NCBI RefSeq assembly: GCF_001945365.1
Contig: NZ_MSTQ01000007.1
Span: 1-64,000 of the forward strand
Direction of reading: 5' to 3'
Length of the DNA: 64,000 bases
DNA from: Pseudomonas reinekei
GTDB lineage: Bacteria > Pseudomonadota > Gammaproteobacteria > Pseudomonadales > Pseudomonadaceae
Part shown: piece by piece, positions 21,208 to 29,048 of the stretch
How the letters are laid out: each line of letters opens with the position of its first letter
How positions within the stretch are numbered: position 1 is the first letter of the stretch
Translations under genes and position numbers: made by a program
The notes under the pieces: model-generated
Told to the model about the DNA's origin: nothing
The model's input: the letters and a program-made list of their open reading frames with translations, nothing else
The model's database searches: none

Positions 21208-21309
21208 GCCTTTCGCATTGGCCGGTGTCACTCAGCACATACTGTCTGATAACGTGCGTCTATCGATTGCAGCCGGTATGCTTGGCCCGCAACTTCATGG
21301 ACGCTTGCT

Positions 21310-22239
21310 ATGACTCTGACAGAATTACGCTACATCGTTACCCTCGCCCAAGAGCAGCACTTCGGCCACGCGGCCGAGCGTTGCCACGTCAGCCAGCCGA
21401 CACTCTCGGTGGGCGTGAAAAAGCTTGAAGACGAACTCGGTGTGCTGATTTTCGAGCGCAGCAAAAGCGCCGTGCGCCTGACTCCGGTTGGCGAAGGCAT
21501 TGTGGCTCAGGCGCAAAAGGTGCTCGAGCAGGCCCAAGGCATCCGCGAACTGGCACAAGCCGGCAAGAACCAGCTGACCGCTCCGCTGAAAGTCGGTGCG
21601 ATCTATACCGTCGGCCCGTACCTGTTCCCGCATCTGATTCCGCAACTGCACCGGGTTGCCCCGCAGATGCCGTTGTACATCGAAGAAAACTTCACCCACG
21701 TACTGCGCGACAAACTGCGCAACGGCGAACTCGACGCGATCATCATCGCCCTGCCGTTCAGCGAAGCCGACGTGCTGACCTTGCAGCTCTACGACGAGCC
21801 TTTCTACGTCCTGATGCCGGCTCAGCACCCATGGACGCAAAAAGAATCCATCGACGCCAGCCTGCTTAATGACAAGAGCCTGCTGCTGCTCGGTGAAGGC
21901 CACTGCTTCCGCGATCAAGTGCTGGAGGCCTGCCCGACGCTGACCAAAGGCAACGACGGTGCCAAGCACACCACGGTTGAGTCCAGTTCGCTGGAAACCA
22001 TTCGGCACATGGTCGCGTCCGGTCTGGGCATCTCGATCCTGCCGTTGTCGGCGGTCGACAGCCACCACTATGCTCCCGGCGTGATCGAAGTCCGGCCGCT
22101 GTCGGCACCGGTCCCTTACCGCACCGTGGCCATTGCCTGGCGCGCAAGCTTCCCGCGTCCGAAGGCAATCGAGATTCTCGCTGACTCCATTCGCCTGTGC
22201 TCGGTGGCCAAGCCTGCGGCACCGGTAACGGCCGGTTAA
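21310..22239 (+). CDS. oxyR: Hydrogen peroxide-sensing LysR-type regulator OxyR
   Basis: A 309-residue regulator with an N-terminal winged HTH (about 1-60, FGHAAERCHVSQPTLSVGVK) and a substrate-like domain. The redox cysteines that mark OxyR are present: C199 and C208 in LGEGHCFRDQVLEACP. Peroxide oxidises these to a disulfide, and the protein then activates catalase and peroxiredoxin genes; katE in this window may or may not be a target. recG follows 10 bases later, the standard oxyR-recG pair of Pseudomonas. Confidence 0.97.
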   Translation: MTLTELRYIVTLAQEQHFGHAAERCHVSQPTLSVGVKKLEDELGVLIFERSKSAVRLTPVGEGIVAQAQKVLEQAQGIRELAQAGKNQLTAPLKVGAIYTVGPYLFPHLIPQLHRVAPQMPLYIEENFTHVLRDKLRNGELDAIIIALPFSEADVLTLQLYDEPFYVLMPAQHPWTQKESIDASLLNDKSLLLLGEGHCFRDQVLEACPTLTKGNDGAKHTTVESSSLETIRHMVASGLGISILPLSAVDSHHYAPGVIEVRPLSAPVPYRTVAIAWRASFPRPKAIEILADSIRLCSVAKPAAPVTAG

Positions 22240-22248
22240 GCCAACGCC

Positions 22249-24324
22249 ATGACCGAGTTGTCGCAAGTGTCGGTGACGGCACTCAAGGGTGTCGGCGAAG
22301 CCATGGCCGAGAAACTGGCCAAGGTCGGCCTGGAAAACCTCCAGGACGTGCTGTTTCACTTGCCGCTGCGTTATCAGGATCGCACCCGCGTGGTGCCGAT
22401 CGGTGCCCTGCGCCCAGGGCAGGATGCGGTGATCGAAGGTACCGTCAGCGGCGCCGACGTGGTCATGGGTCGCCGTCGCAGCCTGGTGGTGCGCCTGCAG
22501 GACGGCACCGGTGGCCTTAGCCTGCGCTTCTATCATTTCAGCAATGCGCAGAAAGAAGGCCTCAAGCGCGGCACGCGGATTCGCTGCTACGGCGAAGCAC
22601 GGCCCGGCGCCTCAGGACTGGAAATCTACCACCCGGAGTACCGCGCCATTACTGGCGACGAGCCGCCGCCCGTGGATGAAACCCTGACCCCGGTGTACCC
22701 GCTCACCGAAGGCCTGACGCAGCAGCGCCTGCGCCAGCTGTGCATGCAAACCCTGACCTTGCTCGGCCCCAGCAGCCTGCCTGACTGGCTGCCCAAGGAA
22801 CTGGCCCGGGACTATCAACTGGCGCCCCTGGCCGACGCGATCCGCTATCTGCACAACCCGCCGGCGGATGCCGATGTCGACGAACTCGCGCTCGGCCATC
22901 ATTGGGCGCAGCACCGTCTGGCCTTCGAAGAACTGCTGACCCATCAACTGTCTCAGCAACGTCTGCGCGAAAGCATGCGCGCCTTGCGCGCACCGGCGAT
23001 GCCCAAAGCGACGAAGCTGCCGGCCAGATACCTGGCCAATCTCGGCTTCAATCCCACCGGTGCGCAGCAGCGGGTCGGCAACGAAATCGCCTACGACCTC
23101 AGCCAGCACGAGCCCATGTTGCGGCTGATTCAGGGCGATGTTGGCGCAGGTAAAACCGTGGTCGCCGCCCTCGCCGCCCTCCAGGCATTGGAGGCGGGTT
23201 ATCAGGTCGCGTTGATGGCGCCCACCGAGATTCTCGCCGAGCAGCATTTCATCACGTTCAAGCGCTGGCTCGAACCGTTGGGCATTGAAGTCGCATGGCT
23301 CGCCGGCAAGCTCAAGGGCAAAAACCGCGTGGCCGCACTGGAACAGATCGCCGGCGGCGCGCCGATGGTGGTCGGTACGCATGCGCTGTTCCAGGACGAG
23401 GTGCAGTTCAAGAACCTGGCGCTGGTGATCATCGACGAACAACACCGCTTCGGCGTGCAGCAGCGATTAGCGCTGCGGCAAAAAGGCGTCGGCGGGCGGA
23501 TGTGCCCGCACCAGTTGATCATGACCGCCACGCCGATCCCGCGCACACTGGCCATGAGCGCCTACGCCGACCTCGATACCTCGATCCTCGACGAACTGCC
23601 GCCCGGCCGAACCCCGGTCAACACCGTGCTGATCACCGATACCCGGCGCGTCGAAGTCATCGAGCGGGTGCGCAGCGCCTGCGCCGAAGGGCGTCAGGCC
23701 TATTGGGTGTGCACGCTGATTGAAGAGTCCGAAGAGCTGACCTGCCAAGCGGCGGAAACTACCTTTGAGGACCTCACCGCCGCCCTCGGCGAGCTGAAGG
23801 TCGGGCTGATCCACGGCCGAATGAAGCCGGTGGAAAAAGCCGCGGTGATGGCCGAGTTCAAGGCCGGCAACCTGCAACTGCTGGTGGCCACCACGGTGAT
23901 CGAAGTCGGTGTGGACGTGCCCAACGCCAGCCTGATGATCATCGAAAACCCCGAGCGGCTGGGCCTTGCACAGCTGCACCAGTTGCGCGGTCGCGTGGGT
24001 CGCGGCAGCGCCGCCAGCCATTGTGTGCTGCTCTACCATCCGCCGCTGTCACAGATCGGTCGCCAGCGCCTGGGCATCATGCGCGAAACCAATGATGGCT
24101 TCGTCATCGCCGAAAAAGACCTCGAACTGCGCGGTCCCGGCGAAATGCTCGGCACGCGGCAGACCGGCCTGCTTCAATTCAAGGTCGCCGACCTGATGCG
24201 TGATGCCGACTTGCTGCCCGCGGTGCGTGATGCCGCCCAAGCCTTGCTGGAGCGCTGGCCCGACCACGTCAGCCCGTTGCTCGACCGCTGGCTACGCCAT
24301 GGACAGCAATACGGCCAAGTGTGA
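22249..24324 (+). CDS. recG: ATP-dependent DNA helicase RecG
   Basis: A 691-residue SF2 helicase that remodels stalled replication forks and Holliday junctions. The N-terminal wedge/OB domain (about 55-160) is followed by motor motifs GDVGAGKTVVAAL (Walker A), DEQHRFGVQQR (motif II, DEQH), TATPIPRTLAM (motif III) and a C-terminal QLHQLRGRVGRG (motif VI). Length is normal for the family. Confidence 0.97.
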   Translation: MTELSQVSVTALKGVGEAMAEKLAKVGLENLQDVLFHLPLRYQDRTRVVPIGALRPGQDAVIEGTVSGADVVMGRRRSLVVRLQDGTGGLSLRFYHFSNAQKEGLKRGTRIRCYGEARPGASGLEIYHPEYRAITGDEPPPVDETLTPVYPLTEGLTQQRLRQLCMQTLTLLGPSSLPDWLPKELARDYQLAPLADAIRYLHNPPADADVDELALGHHWAQHRLAFEELLTHQLSQQRLRESMRALRAPAMPKATKLPARYLANLGFNPTGAQQRVGNEIAYDLSQHEPMLRLIQGDVGAGKTVVAALAALQALEAGYQVALMAPTEILAEQHFITFKRWLEPLGIEVAWLAGKLKGKNRVAALEQIAGGAPMVVGTHALFQDEVQFKNLALVIIDEQHRFGVQQRLALRQKGVGGRMCPHQLIMTATPIPRTLAMSAYADLDTSILDELPPGRTPVNTVLITDTRRVEVIERVRSACAEGRQAYWVCTLIEESEELTCQAAETTFEDLTAALGELKVGLIHGRMKPVEKAAVMAEFKAGNLQLLVATTVIEVGVDVPNASLMIIENPERLGLAQLHQLRGRVGRGSAASHCVLLYHPPLSQIGRQRLGIMRETNDGFVIAEKDLELRGPGEMLGTRQTGLLQFKVADLMRDADLLPAVRDAAQALLERWPDHVSPLLDRWLRHGQQYGQV

Positions 24325-24402
24325 GCATCGTCGCAGTTTCTATCAGCTCCTTCCTACAGAGCTGGTTATACTCCTGCAATTGTTTTAACACGGATACAGA
24401 CC

Positions 24403-25803
24403 ATGACCGAAGCAGCCCTAGCTCCCGAACCTCCGCACGCGCCGTCGGTTATACGGATGTTGCTGGGCAGACTGGGCATTGCCTACGAAGAAGTCCTGGA
24501 CCATCACGGCCTGAACCCGGCGCGCAAGGTGCAGGCGGTACTGCTCGATGACGCCGTCGGCGCGCTGATGGTGCTGTTCCCGCAGAGCCAGTTGCTCGAC
24601 CTCAATCGCCTCACCGAGCTCACCGGCCGCCGCCTCACAGCCGTATCGACTGAGCGCCTGGAAAAGATGCTCGGCAAACACAGCCTGAGCCTGCTGCCAG
24701 GCCTGCCATCGCTCACCAGCTCGCCCTGCCTGTACGATGAAAGCCTGCTGCGCGAACCGAGTGTGCTGGTTAACTCGGGCGAGCCGGGCGTGCTGCTGGA
24801 AATCACCAGCGAAGCATTCAAATCCATGCTCAGCAAGGCCAGCGCCGCCAACTTCGGCGAAGCGCTGACCCGCATCCGCCCGAACCTCGACCGCCCCGAC
24901 GATGACCGCGAGGAAATCACCCAGGCCGTGCAAGCGTTCACCGCACGACGCATCCAGCAACGCCTGGAAGCAACCATCGAGATTCCGCCGCTGGCCGAGA
25001 CCGCGCAGAAAATCATCAAGCTGCGCGTCGACCCCAATGCAACCATTGATGACATCACCGGCGTGGTCGAAACCGACCCGGCGCTGGCCGCCCAAGTCGT
25101 GAGCTGGGCGGCATCGCCGTACTACGCTTCGCCGGGCAAGATCCGCTCGGTGGAAGACGCCATCGTCCGGGTGCTGGGTTTCGACCTGGTGATCAACCTG
25201 GCGCTGGGCCTGGCCCTGGGCAAAACCCTGAGCCTGCCCAAAGACCAGCCGCAACACAGCACGCCGTACTGGCAGCAATCGATCTACACCGCGGCCGTCA
25301 TTGAAGGCCTGACCCGCGCCATGCCGCGCACCCAGCGCCCGGAAGCGGGCCTTACTTACCTGGCCGGCCTGCTGCACAACTTCGGCTACCTGCTGCTCGC
25401 CCACGTGTTCCCGCCGCACTTCTCGCTGATCTGCCGCCACCTGGAGGTCAACCCGCACCTGTGCCACAGCTACATCGAGCAACACCTGCTGGGCATCAGC
25501 CGTGAACAGATCGGCTCATGGCTGATGCGCTATTGGGACATGCCCGATGAACTGGCCACCGCGCTACGTTTCCAGCACGACCCGGCATACGACGGCGCCT
25601 ACGCCGAGTACCCGAATCTGGTGTGCCTGTCGGTACGCCTGCTGCGCAGCCGCGGCATCGGTTCCGGCCCCGACGAAGACATCCCCGATGCCCTGCTCGA
25701 GCGCCTCGGCCTGAGCCGCGAAAAAGCCAACGACGTCGTCAGCAAAGTGCTGGAAGCCGAAGTGCTGCTGCGCGAACTGGCTTCGCAATTCTCCCAGGCA
25801 TAG
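24403..25803 (+). CDS. YbaK-like aminoacyl-tRNA deacylase domain fused to HDOD domain
   Basis: A 466-residue cytoplasmic protein. Residues about 15-150 resemble the YbaK/ProX tRNA-editing fold (LLDDAVGALMVLFPQSQLLDLNRL and the LPGLPSLTSSP stretch). Residues about 185-400 form an HDOD domain (LAETAQKIIKLRVDPNATID, ETDPALAAQVVSWAASPYY, LAGLLHNFGYLLLAHVFP). HDOD proteins are signalling scaffolds, usually without phosphohydrolase residues. The combination is known in pseudomonads, but the function is not. It lies 78 bases after recG. Confidence 0.85.
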   Translation: MTEAALAPEPPHAPSVIRMLLGRLGIAYEEVLDHHGLNPARKVQAVLLDDAVGALMVLFPQSQLLDLNRLTELTGRRLTAVSTERLEKMLGKHSLSLLPGLPSLTSSPCLYDESLLREPSVLVNSGEPGVLLEITSEAFKSMLSKASAANFGEALTRIRPNLDRPDDDREEITQAVQAFTARRIQQRLEATIEIPPLAETAQKIIKLRVDPNATIDDITGVVETDPALAAQVVSWAASPYYASPGKIRSVEDAIVRVLGFDLVINLALGLALGKTLSLPKDQPQHSTPYWQQSIYTAAVIEGLTRAMPRTQRPEAGLTYLAGLLHNFGYLLLAHVFPPHFSLICRHLEVNPHLCHSYIEQHLLGISREQIGSWLMRYWDMPDELATALRFQHDPAYDGAYAEYPNLVCLSVRLLRSRGIGSGPDEDIPDALLERLGLSREKANDVVSKVLEAEVLLRELASQFSQA

Positions 25804-25808
25804 AAAGC

Positions 25809-25860
25809 CCGCTCCCACCGGATCATCTCAATCCTGTGGGAGCGAGCCTGCTCGCGAAGC
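25809..25860. repeat. REP palindrome after the HDOD gene
   Basis: GCTCCCAC (25811-25818) and GTGGGAGC (25836-25843) are inverted, and the second copy continues as GAGCCTGCTCGCGAAGC. This is the same sequence class as the REPIN at 17799-17889. It marks the left border of the accessory segment. Confidence 0.7.
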
Positions 25861-25927
25861 CGCCACCTCGGTCTGACAAAGAACAAGCGCACGGCTATGA
25901 TTTGACTGCAAACAGAGGGCTTTTTCG

Positions 25928-26185
25928 ATAAACCAAACAGCTGCTGTCAGTGTTGCAAGCCAAGTCCGCCAACTTGCTAAAGACCACCCTATCACTGCCG
26001 ATCCTGATGGCATGAGCCGCATGGCCGTGACCATCACTCGCATGGCTGGCGATATCGTTGAGTTGGATGGCATTGAACAGATGCTCGTCAATCTGAAGAA
26101 AAAAGGCGTTCTGAGCAAATCTGAAACGCTTGCACTTCAAGGACGCTATCTTCAGGAAAGGCGCGCACAGAAACGTAGCGCATGA
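25928..26185 (+). pseudogene. Small Fic-associated antitoxin-like gene, start codon apparently lost
   Basis: An open frame reads without ATG/GTG/TTG from 25901 to an ATG at 26012. A GAGGG ribosome binding site (25915-25919) is placed correctly for an ATA at 25928, which suggests an original ATG was mutated. From ATA it would give 85 residues (INQTAAVSVASQVRQLAKDH onward); from the ATG at 26012 only 57 (MSRMAVTITRM to AQKRSA). It overlaps fic by ATGA, the usual antitoxin-toxin layout. The class I Fic inhibitory motif (S/T)xxxE(G/N) is not evident, so the antitoxin role is inferred from position only. Confidence 0.5.
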
Positions 26186-26540
26186 CCTTTGATCCGTTCG
26201 GCGACTTCGATACGGCTGGCTATCTACGTAACTCGCTGCAACTGAAAGACCCTACCGAAGTAAAAGAATCCGAGCATCTTTCATTCGAACTGAGCATCGA
26301 AGATGCGCTTTCCTATTTGGCCCAAAAAAGCCAATCGACTACAGGGCCGTGCTCAAGGTCCACGAAATCCTGTTCTCCTGTTTTTATCCCTGGGCTGGCA
26401 AAGACCGCAACGAACTTGTACCTCACCTCGCCGTCTTCAAGGGTTCACGCGACGATCCCCGGCACACCATTTTCGAGCACCCGAACGCCATCAAGATGTC
26501 TGTCGCGCAACAGGCCACCGTCGCGTCCTCTGTCGGCTTG
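26182..26540 (+). pseudogene. Degenerate Fic/DOC family protein gene
   Basis: Frame 1 reads MTFDPFGDFDTAGYLRNSLQ and continues to SIEDALSYLAQK, a typical Fic N-terminus. At the A-run 26321-26331 the homology moves to another frame: PIDYRAVLKVHEILFSCFYP, WAGKDRNELVPHLAVFKG, then HTIFEHPNAIKMSV. After about 26505 the similarity stops, and the catalytic HPFxxGNGR loop is missing. The gene thus has a frameshift and has lost its active site, so it cannot make a functional AMP-transferase. Confidence 0.8.
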
Positions 26541-26585
26541 AGATGCTCAATGACATATTCTCGCTCCCCATTTGCCTGGCGCTTA

Positions 26586-27515
26586 TCACCGATGGTTTTC
26601 GGAACAGGGACGATTGAACGAGTTGCGATCCAATAGACAGTCTATGAACGCACCCAGGGCGGCTGGTCGGTATTGTCTATTCGGGTAATAGAGGAACAGC
26701 CCTGGGCGCGAGATCGACCAGTCAGCGAGAACCTGGACCAACCGCCCCTGGGCCATGAGCTCACCTACGCCTTCTTCCTTGAAATGATAGGCAATGCCCA
26801 GCCCTTGCAGGGCCGCAGCGATACCGATGTCAGGATGATTGGTGACGACGGGGCCATCGACCGCCACCTCCATTGGCTGCCCTCGCTCCTGGAACTCCCA
26901 GCGATAGGGTCTGCCGTCCATCTGCAACCGCCAGTTGATGCAGGCGTGATCCTGCAACTCGGCAGGTGACTGGGGCGTGCCACGACATGCGAGGTAGTCC
27001 GCAGATGCCACAGCGACCATGTTCAAGTCCGGGGTGAGGCGGACGGCCACCATGTCGTTCTCAAGCCGGCCACCTACACGGATACCCGCGTCAAAACGGC
27101 CGAGCACGACATCGGCCAGTGCGTCGTCTACCACGATGTCGAGCAGCACATCAGGGTGGGCCTGATGGAAGCGTGCCAGCCGAGGCGCGATGAGGATTCT
27201 GGCGGCGATCCCCGGCGTATTGATACGCAGCGTGCCGCTTATCTGCCCTGTCGCCTCACTGGCTTCGGCAACGGCAACAGCCATCTCTCGAAACAAGGGA
27301 GCAATACGGCTGTAGAGCAGCTCACCACTCGCCGATGGAGCAACGCTGCGAGTGGTGCGATTGAGCAGGCGTGCGCCAAGGCGAGCTTCGAGATGCCGAA
27401 TGGTCTGGCTGAGCGCGGAGGGTGAGAGACCCAGATGCTCTGCCGCTCGGGCGAAGCTCTGGCGCTCGACGATGGCCACGAAGGCTTTTAGTTCAGCAAA
27501 TTCGGATCCACGCAT
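26586..27515 (-). CDS. LysR family transcriptional regulator
   Basis: A 309-residue LTTR with N-terminal winged HTH (about 1-60, SFARAAEHLGLSPSALSQTI and RLLNRTTRSVAPSASGE) and a PBP2-type effector domain (GTLRINTPGIAARILIAPRL onward). It belongs to the large DmlR/PgrR-like (CrgA) subgroup. It is divergent from the NTF2-SDR pair with a 103-base gap and probably controls it. The effector is unknown. Confidence 0.9.
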   Translation of the reverse strand: MRGSEFAELKAFVAIVERQSFARAAEHLGLSPSALSQTIRHLEARLGARLLNRTTRSVAPSASGELLYSRIAPLFREMAVAVAEASEATGQISGTLRINTPGIAARILIAPRLARFHQAHPDVLLDIVVDDALADVVLGRFDAGIRVGGRLENDMVAVRLTPDLNMVAVASADYLACRGTPQSPAELQDHACINWRLQMDGRPYRWEFQERGQPMEVAVDGPVVTNHPDIGIAAALQGLGIAYHFKEEGVGELMAQGRLVQVLADWSISRPGLFLYYPNRQYRPAALGAFIDCLLDRNSFNRPCSENHR

Positions 27516-27618
27516 TATGCATTGTTCTCTACATGGCCAATGCTGATTCTAGGCGATTTAATTAATTCTGTCCGCTACGCATCCTAGGCTTTCACCACCC
27601 CCCCATGGAGCCGACAAC

Positions 27619-27945
27619 ATGACTACCTTGACCTTACCCGAGCCAATCGCTGCGTACTTCGCGGCTGAACATAGCCCCGACGCACTGGCGCATTGCTTCA
27701 CGGCGCACGCCGTCATGAAGGACTTCGGACACACCTACACGGGTATCAACGCCATCAAGGTGTTCATGGCCGAGGCATCGCTCAAGTACAGCGCTACCAC
27801 CGTTCCCCTTACCATTGAGCGAGAGGACGGATCGCAACTCGTCCGCGCCAGGGTCAGCGGCCATTTCCCAGGCAGCCCGACCGTTCTGTCGTACCGCTTT
27901 CGTCTTGAACGCGGCCTGATCGCATCGCTGGAGGTAACAGCATGA
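27619..27945 (+). CDS. Nuclear transport factor 2 (SnoaL-like) family protein
   Basis: This 108-residue protein has the small alpha+beta barrel pattern of SnoaL-like proteins: an N-terminal helix PEPIAAYFAAEHSPDALAHC, then FTAHAVMKDFGHTYTGINAI and a C-terminal strand pair. Such proteins can be isomerases, hydrolases or ligand binders; no specific activity can be assigned. It overlaps the SDR gene by 4 bases (ATGA), so the two are translationally coupled. Confidence 0.8.
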   Translation: MTTLTLPEPIAAYFAAEHSPDALAHCFTAHAVMKDFGHTYTGINAIKVFMAEASLKYSATTVPLTIEREDGSQLVRARVSGHFPGSPTVLSYRFRLERGLIASLEVTA

Positions 27946-28724
27946 ACTTCGACCTTCAACTCGATGGCCTGCGCACAGTGGTCACCGGCGGCACGATGGG
28001 CCTTGGCGCTGCAGTCGTTCAGACTTTCGTGGAGGCAGGCGCAAGGGTGGCGACATCAGCGCGCGACGTGTCAGTACCACCGGTGGATGGCGTCACCTAT
28101 ATCAGTGCAGATCTGACCACGGCTAAAGGCGTTGCTCACCTCGCGCAGACTGTCCTTGAGAGATGGGGTGGTGTCGATATCGTGATCAACGTGGTCGGAG
28201 GCTCAAGCACTCCCGGTGGTGGCTTTGCCGCCATCAGTGACGAGCACTGGCTAGCAGAACTGAATTTGAATCTGATGCCTGCTGTACGCCTGGACCGCGC
28301 ATTACTGCCATCCATGCTGGCCCAAGGCTCAGGCGTCATCATCCATGTGAGCTCGATCCAGCGCATGATGCCTCTGCCTGAGTCCACTACCGCCTACGCC
28401 GCCGCCAAGGCTGCACTCACCACTTACAGCAAGTCCCTTGCAAGAGAAGTAATGCCCAAAGGCGTTCGTGTGCTGAGTGTCGCGCCAGGGTGGATAGAGA
28501 CCGAGGCGTCCGTAAGGTTTGCCGAGCGGTTGGCTGAACAAGCGGGAACCGACTACGAAGGCGGCAAACGAATTGTTATGGAGTCGATAGGCGGAATCCC
28601 GTTGGGCAGGCCGGCCAAACCTCAAGAGGTTGCGGATTTGATCGCCTTCCTTGCGTCCCCACGGGCCGCCTCGATCTCTGGATCCGAACACCGTATCGAC
28701 GGCGGTACCCTCTCAACGCTGTAA
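27942..28724 (+). CDS. SDR family oxidoreductase
   Basis: A 260-residue classical short-chain dehydrogenase. The coenzyme motif is TGGTMGLGAAV (about 15-25), with INVVGGSS in place of NNAG, the catalytic Ser in IIHVSSIQRMMP, and YAAAKAALTTYSK (YxxxK). The C-terminus SGSEHRIDGGTLSTL is typical. The substrate is unknown; with the NTF2 partner and the LysR gene it forms a small catabolic or detoxification cassette. Confidence 0.9.
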   Translation: MNFDLQLDGLRTVVTGGTMGLGAAVVQTFVEAGARVATSARDVSVPPVDGVTYISADLTTAKGVAHLAQTVLERWGGVDIVINVVGGSSTPGGGFAAISDEHWLAELNLNLMPAVRLDRALLPSMLAQGSGVIIHVSSIQRMMPLPESTTAYAAAKAALTTYSKSLAREVMPKGVRVLSVAPGWIETEASVRFAERLAEQAGTDYEGGKRIVMESIGGIPLGRPAKPQEVADLIAFLASPRAASISGSEHRIDGGTLSTL

Positions 28725-29048
28725 TCGATAGCCGCCATCAACTGAACGACGGCGAGCCCTCAGGGCTTGCCGCTTCCGCGCATCTCTCGGGATGTTCTCG
28801 GCGCCTCACCTGGCAGTCAACAACCCCGATCGGTGTGTTCTTCACCTTCGGGGTTTTTCTCGTTATGGCGCCCGGCACACAGTTGGGAGCACAAAAACCA
28901 ACACAGTTAACTTCCCTGTTTCCGCAACGCGTGTAGGACGCGTCCGATTTGATCTTTTGAGTCATGCGGCCCCCCCTGTGCCTCGGTCCTTTGCCCACGT
29001 ACAACTTGATGCGTGCATCCAAGGAGCGAATTGTCAGGGAGACAATTG
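28725..29048. other. Gap between the SDR gene and the toxin gene
   Basis: A 324-base stretch without a supportable gene. It contains the terminator at 28821-28858 and, after it, about 190 bases that must carry the promoter of the toxin-immunity operon. No known regulatory box was recognised. Confidence 0.5.
28821..28858 (+). terminator. Terminator upstream of the toxin module
   Basis: AACCCCGA pairs with TCGGGGTT (28822-28855), followed by a T-run. It separates the SDR operon from the downstream toxin-immunity operon. Confidence 0.75.

Noticed and set aside
28738..29022. A 94-codon minus-strand frame in the gap before the toxin
   Set aside because: It overlaps the terminator at 28821-28858 and has no recognisable features.
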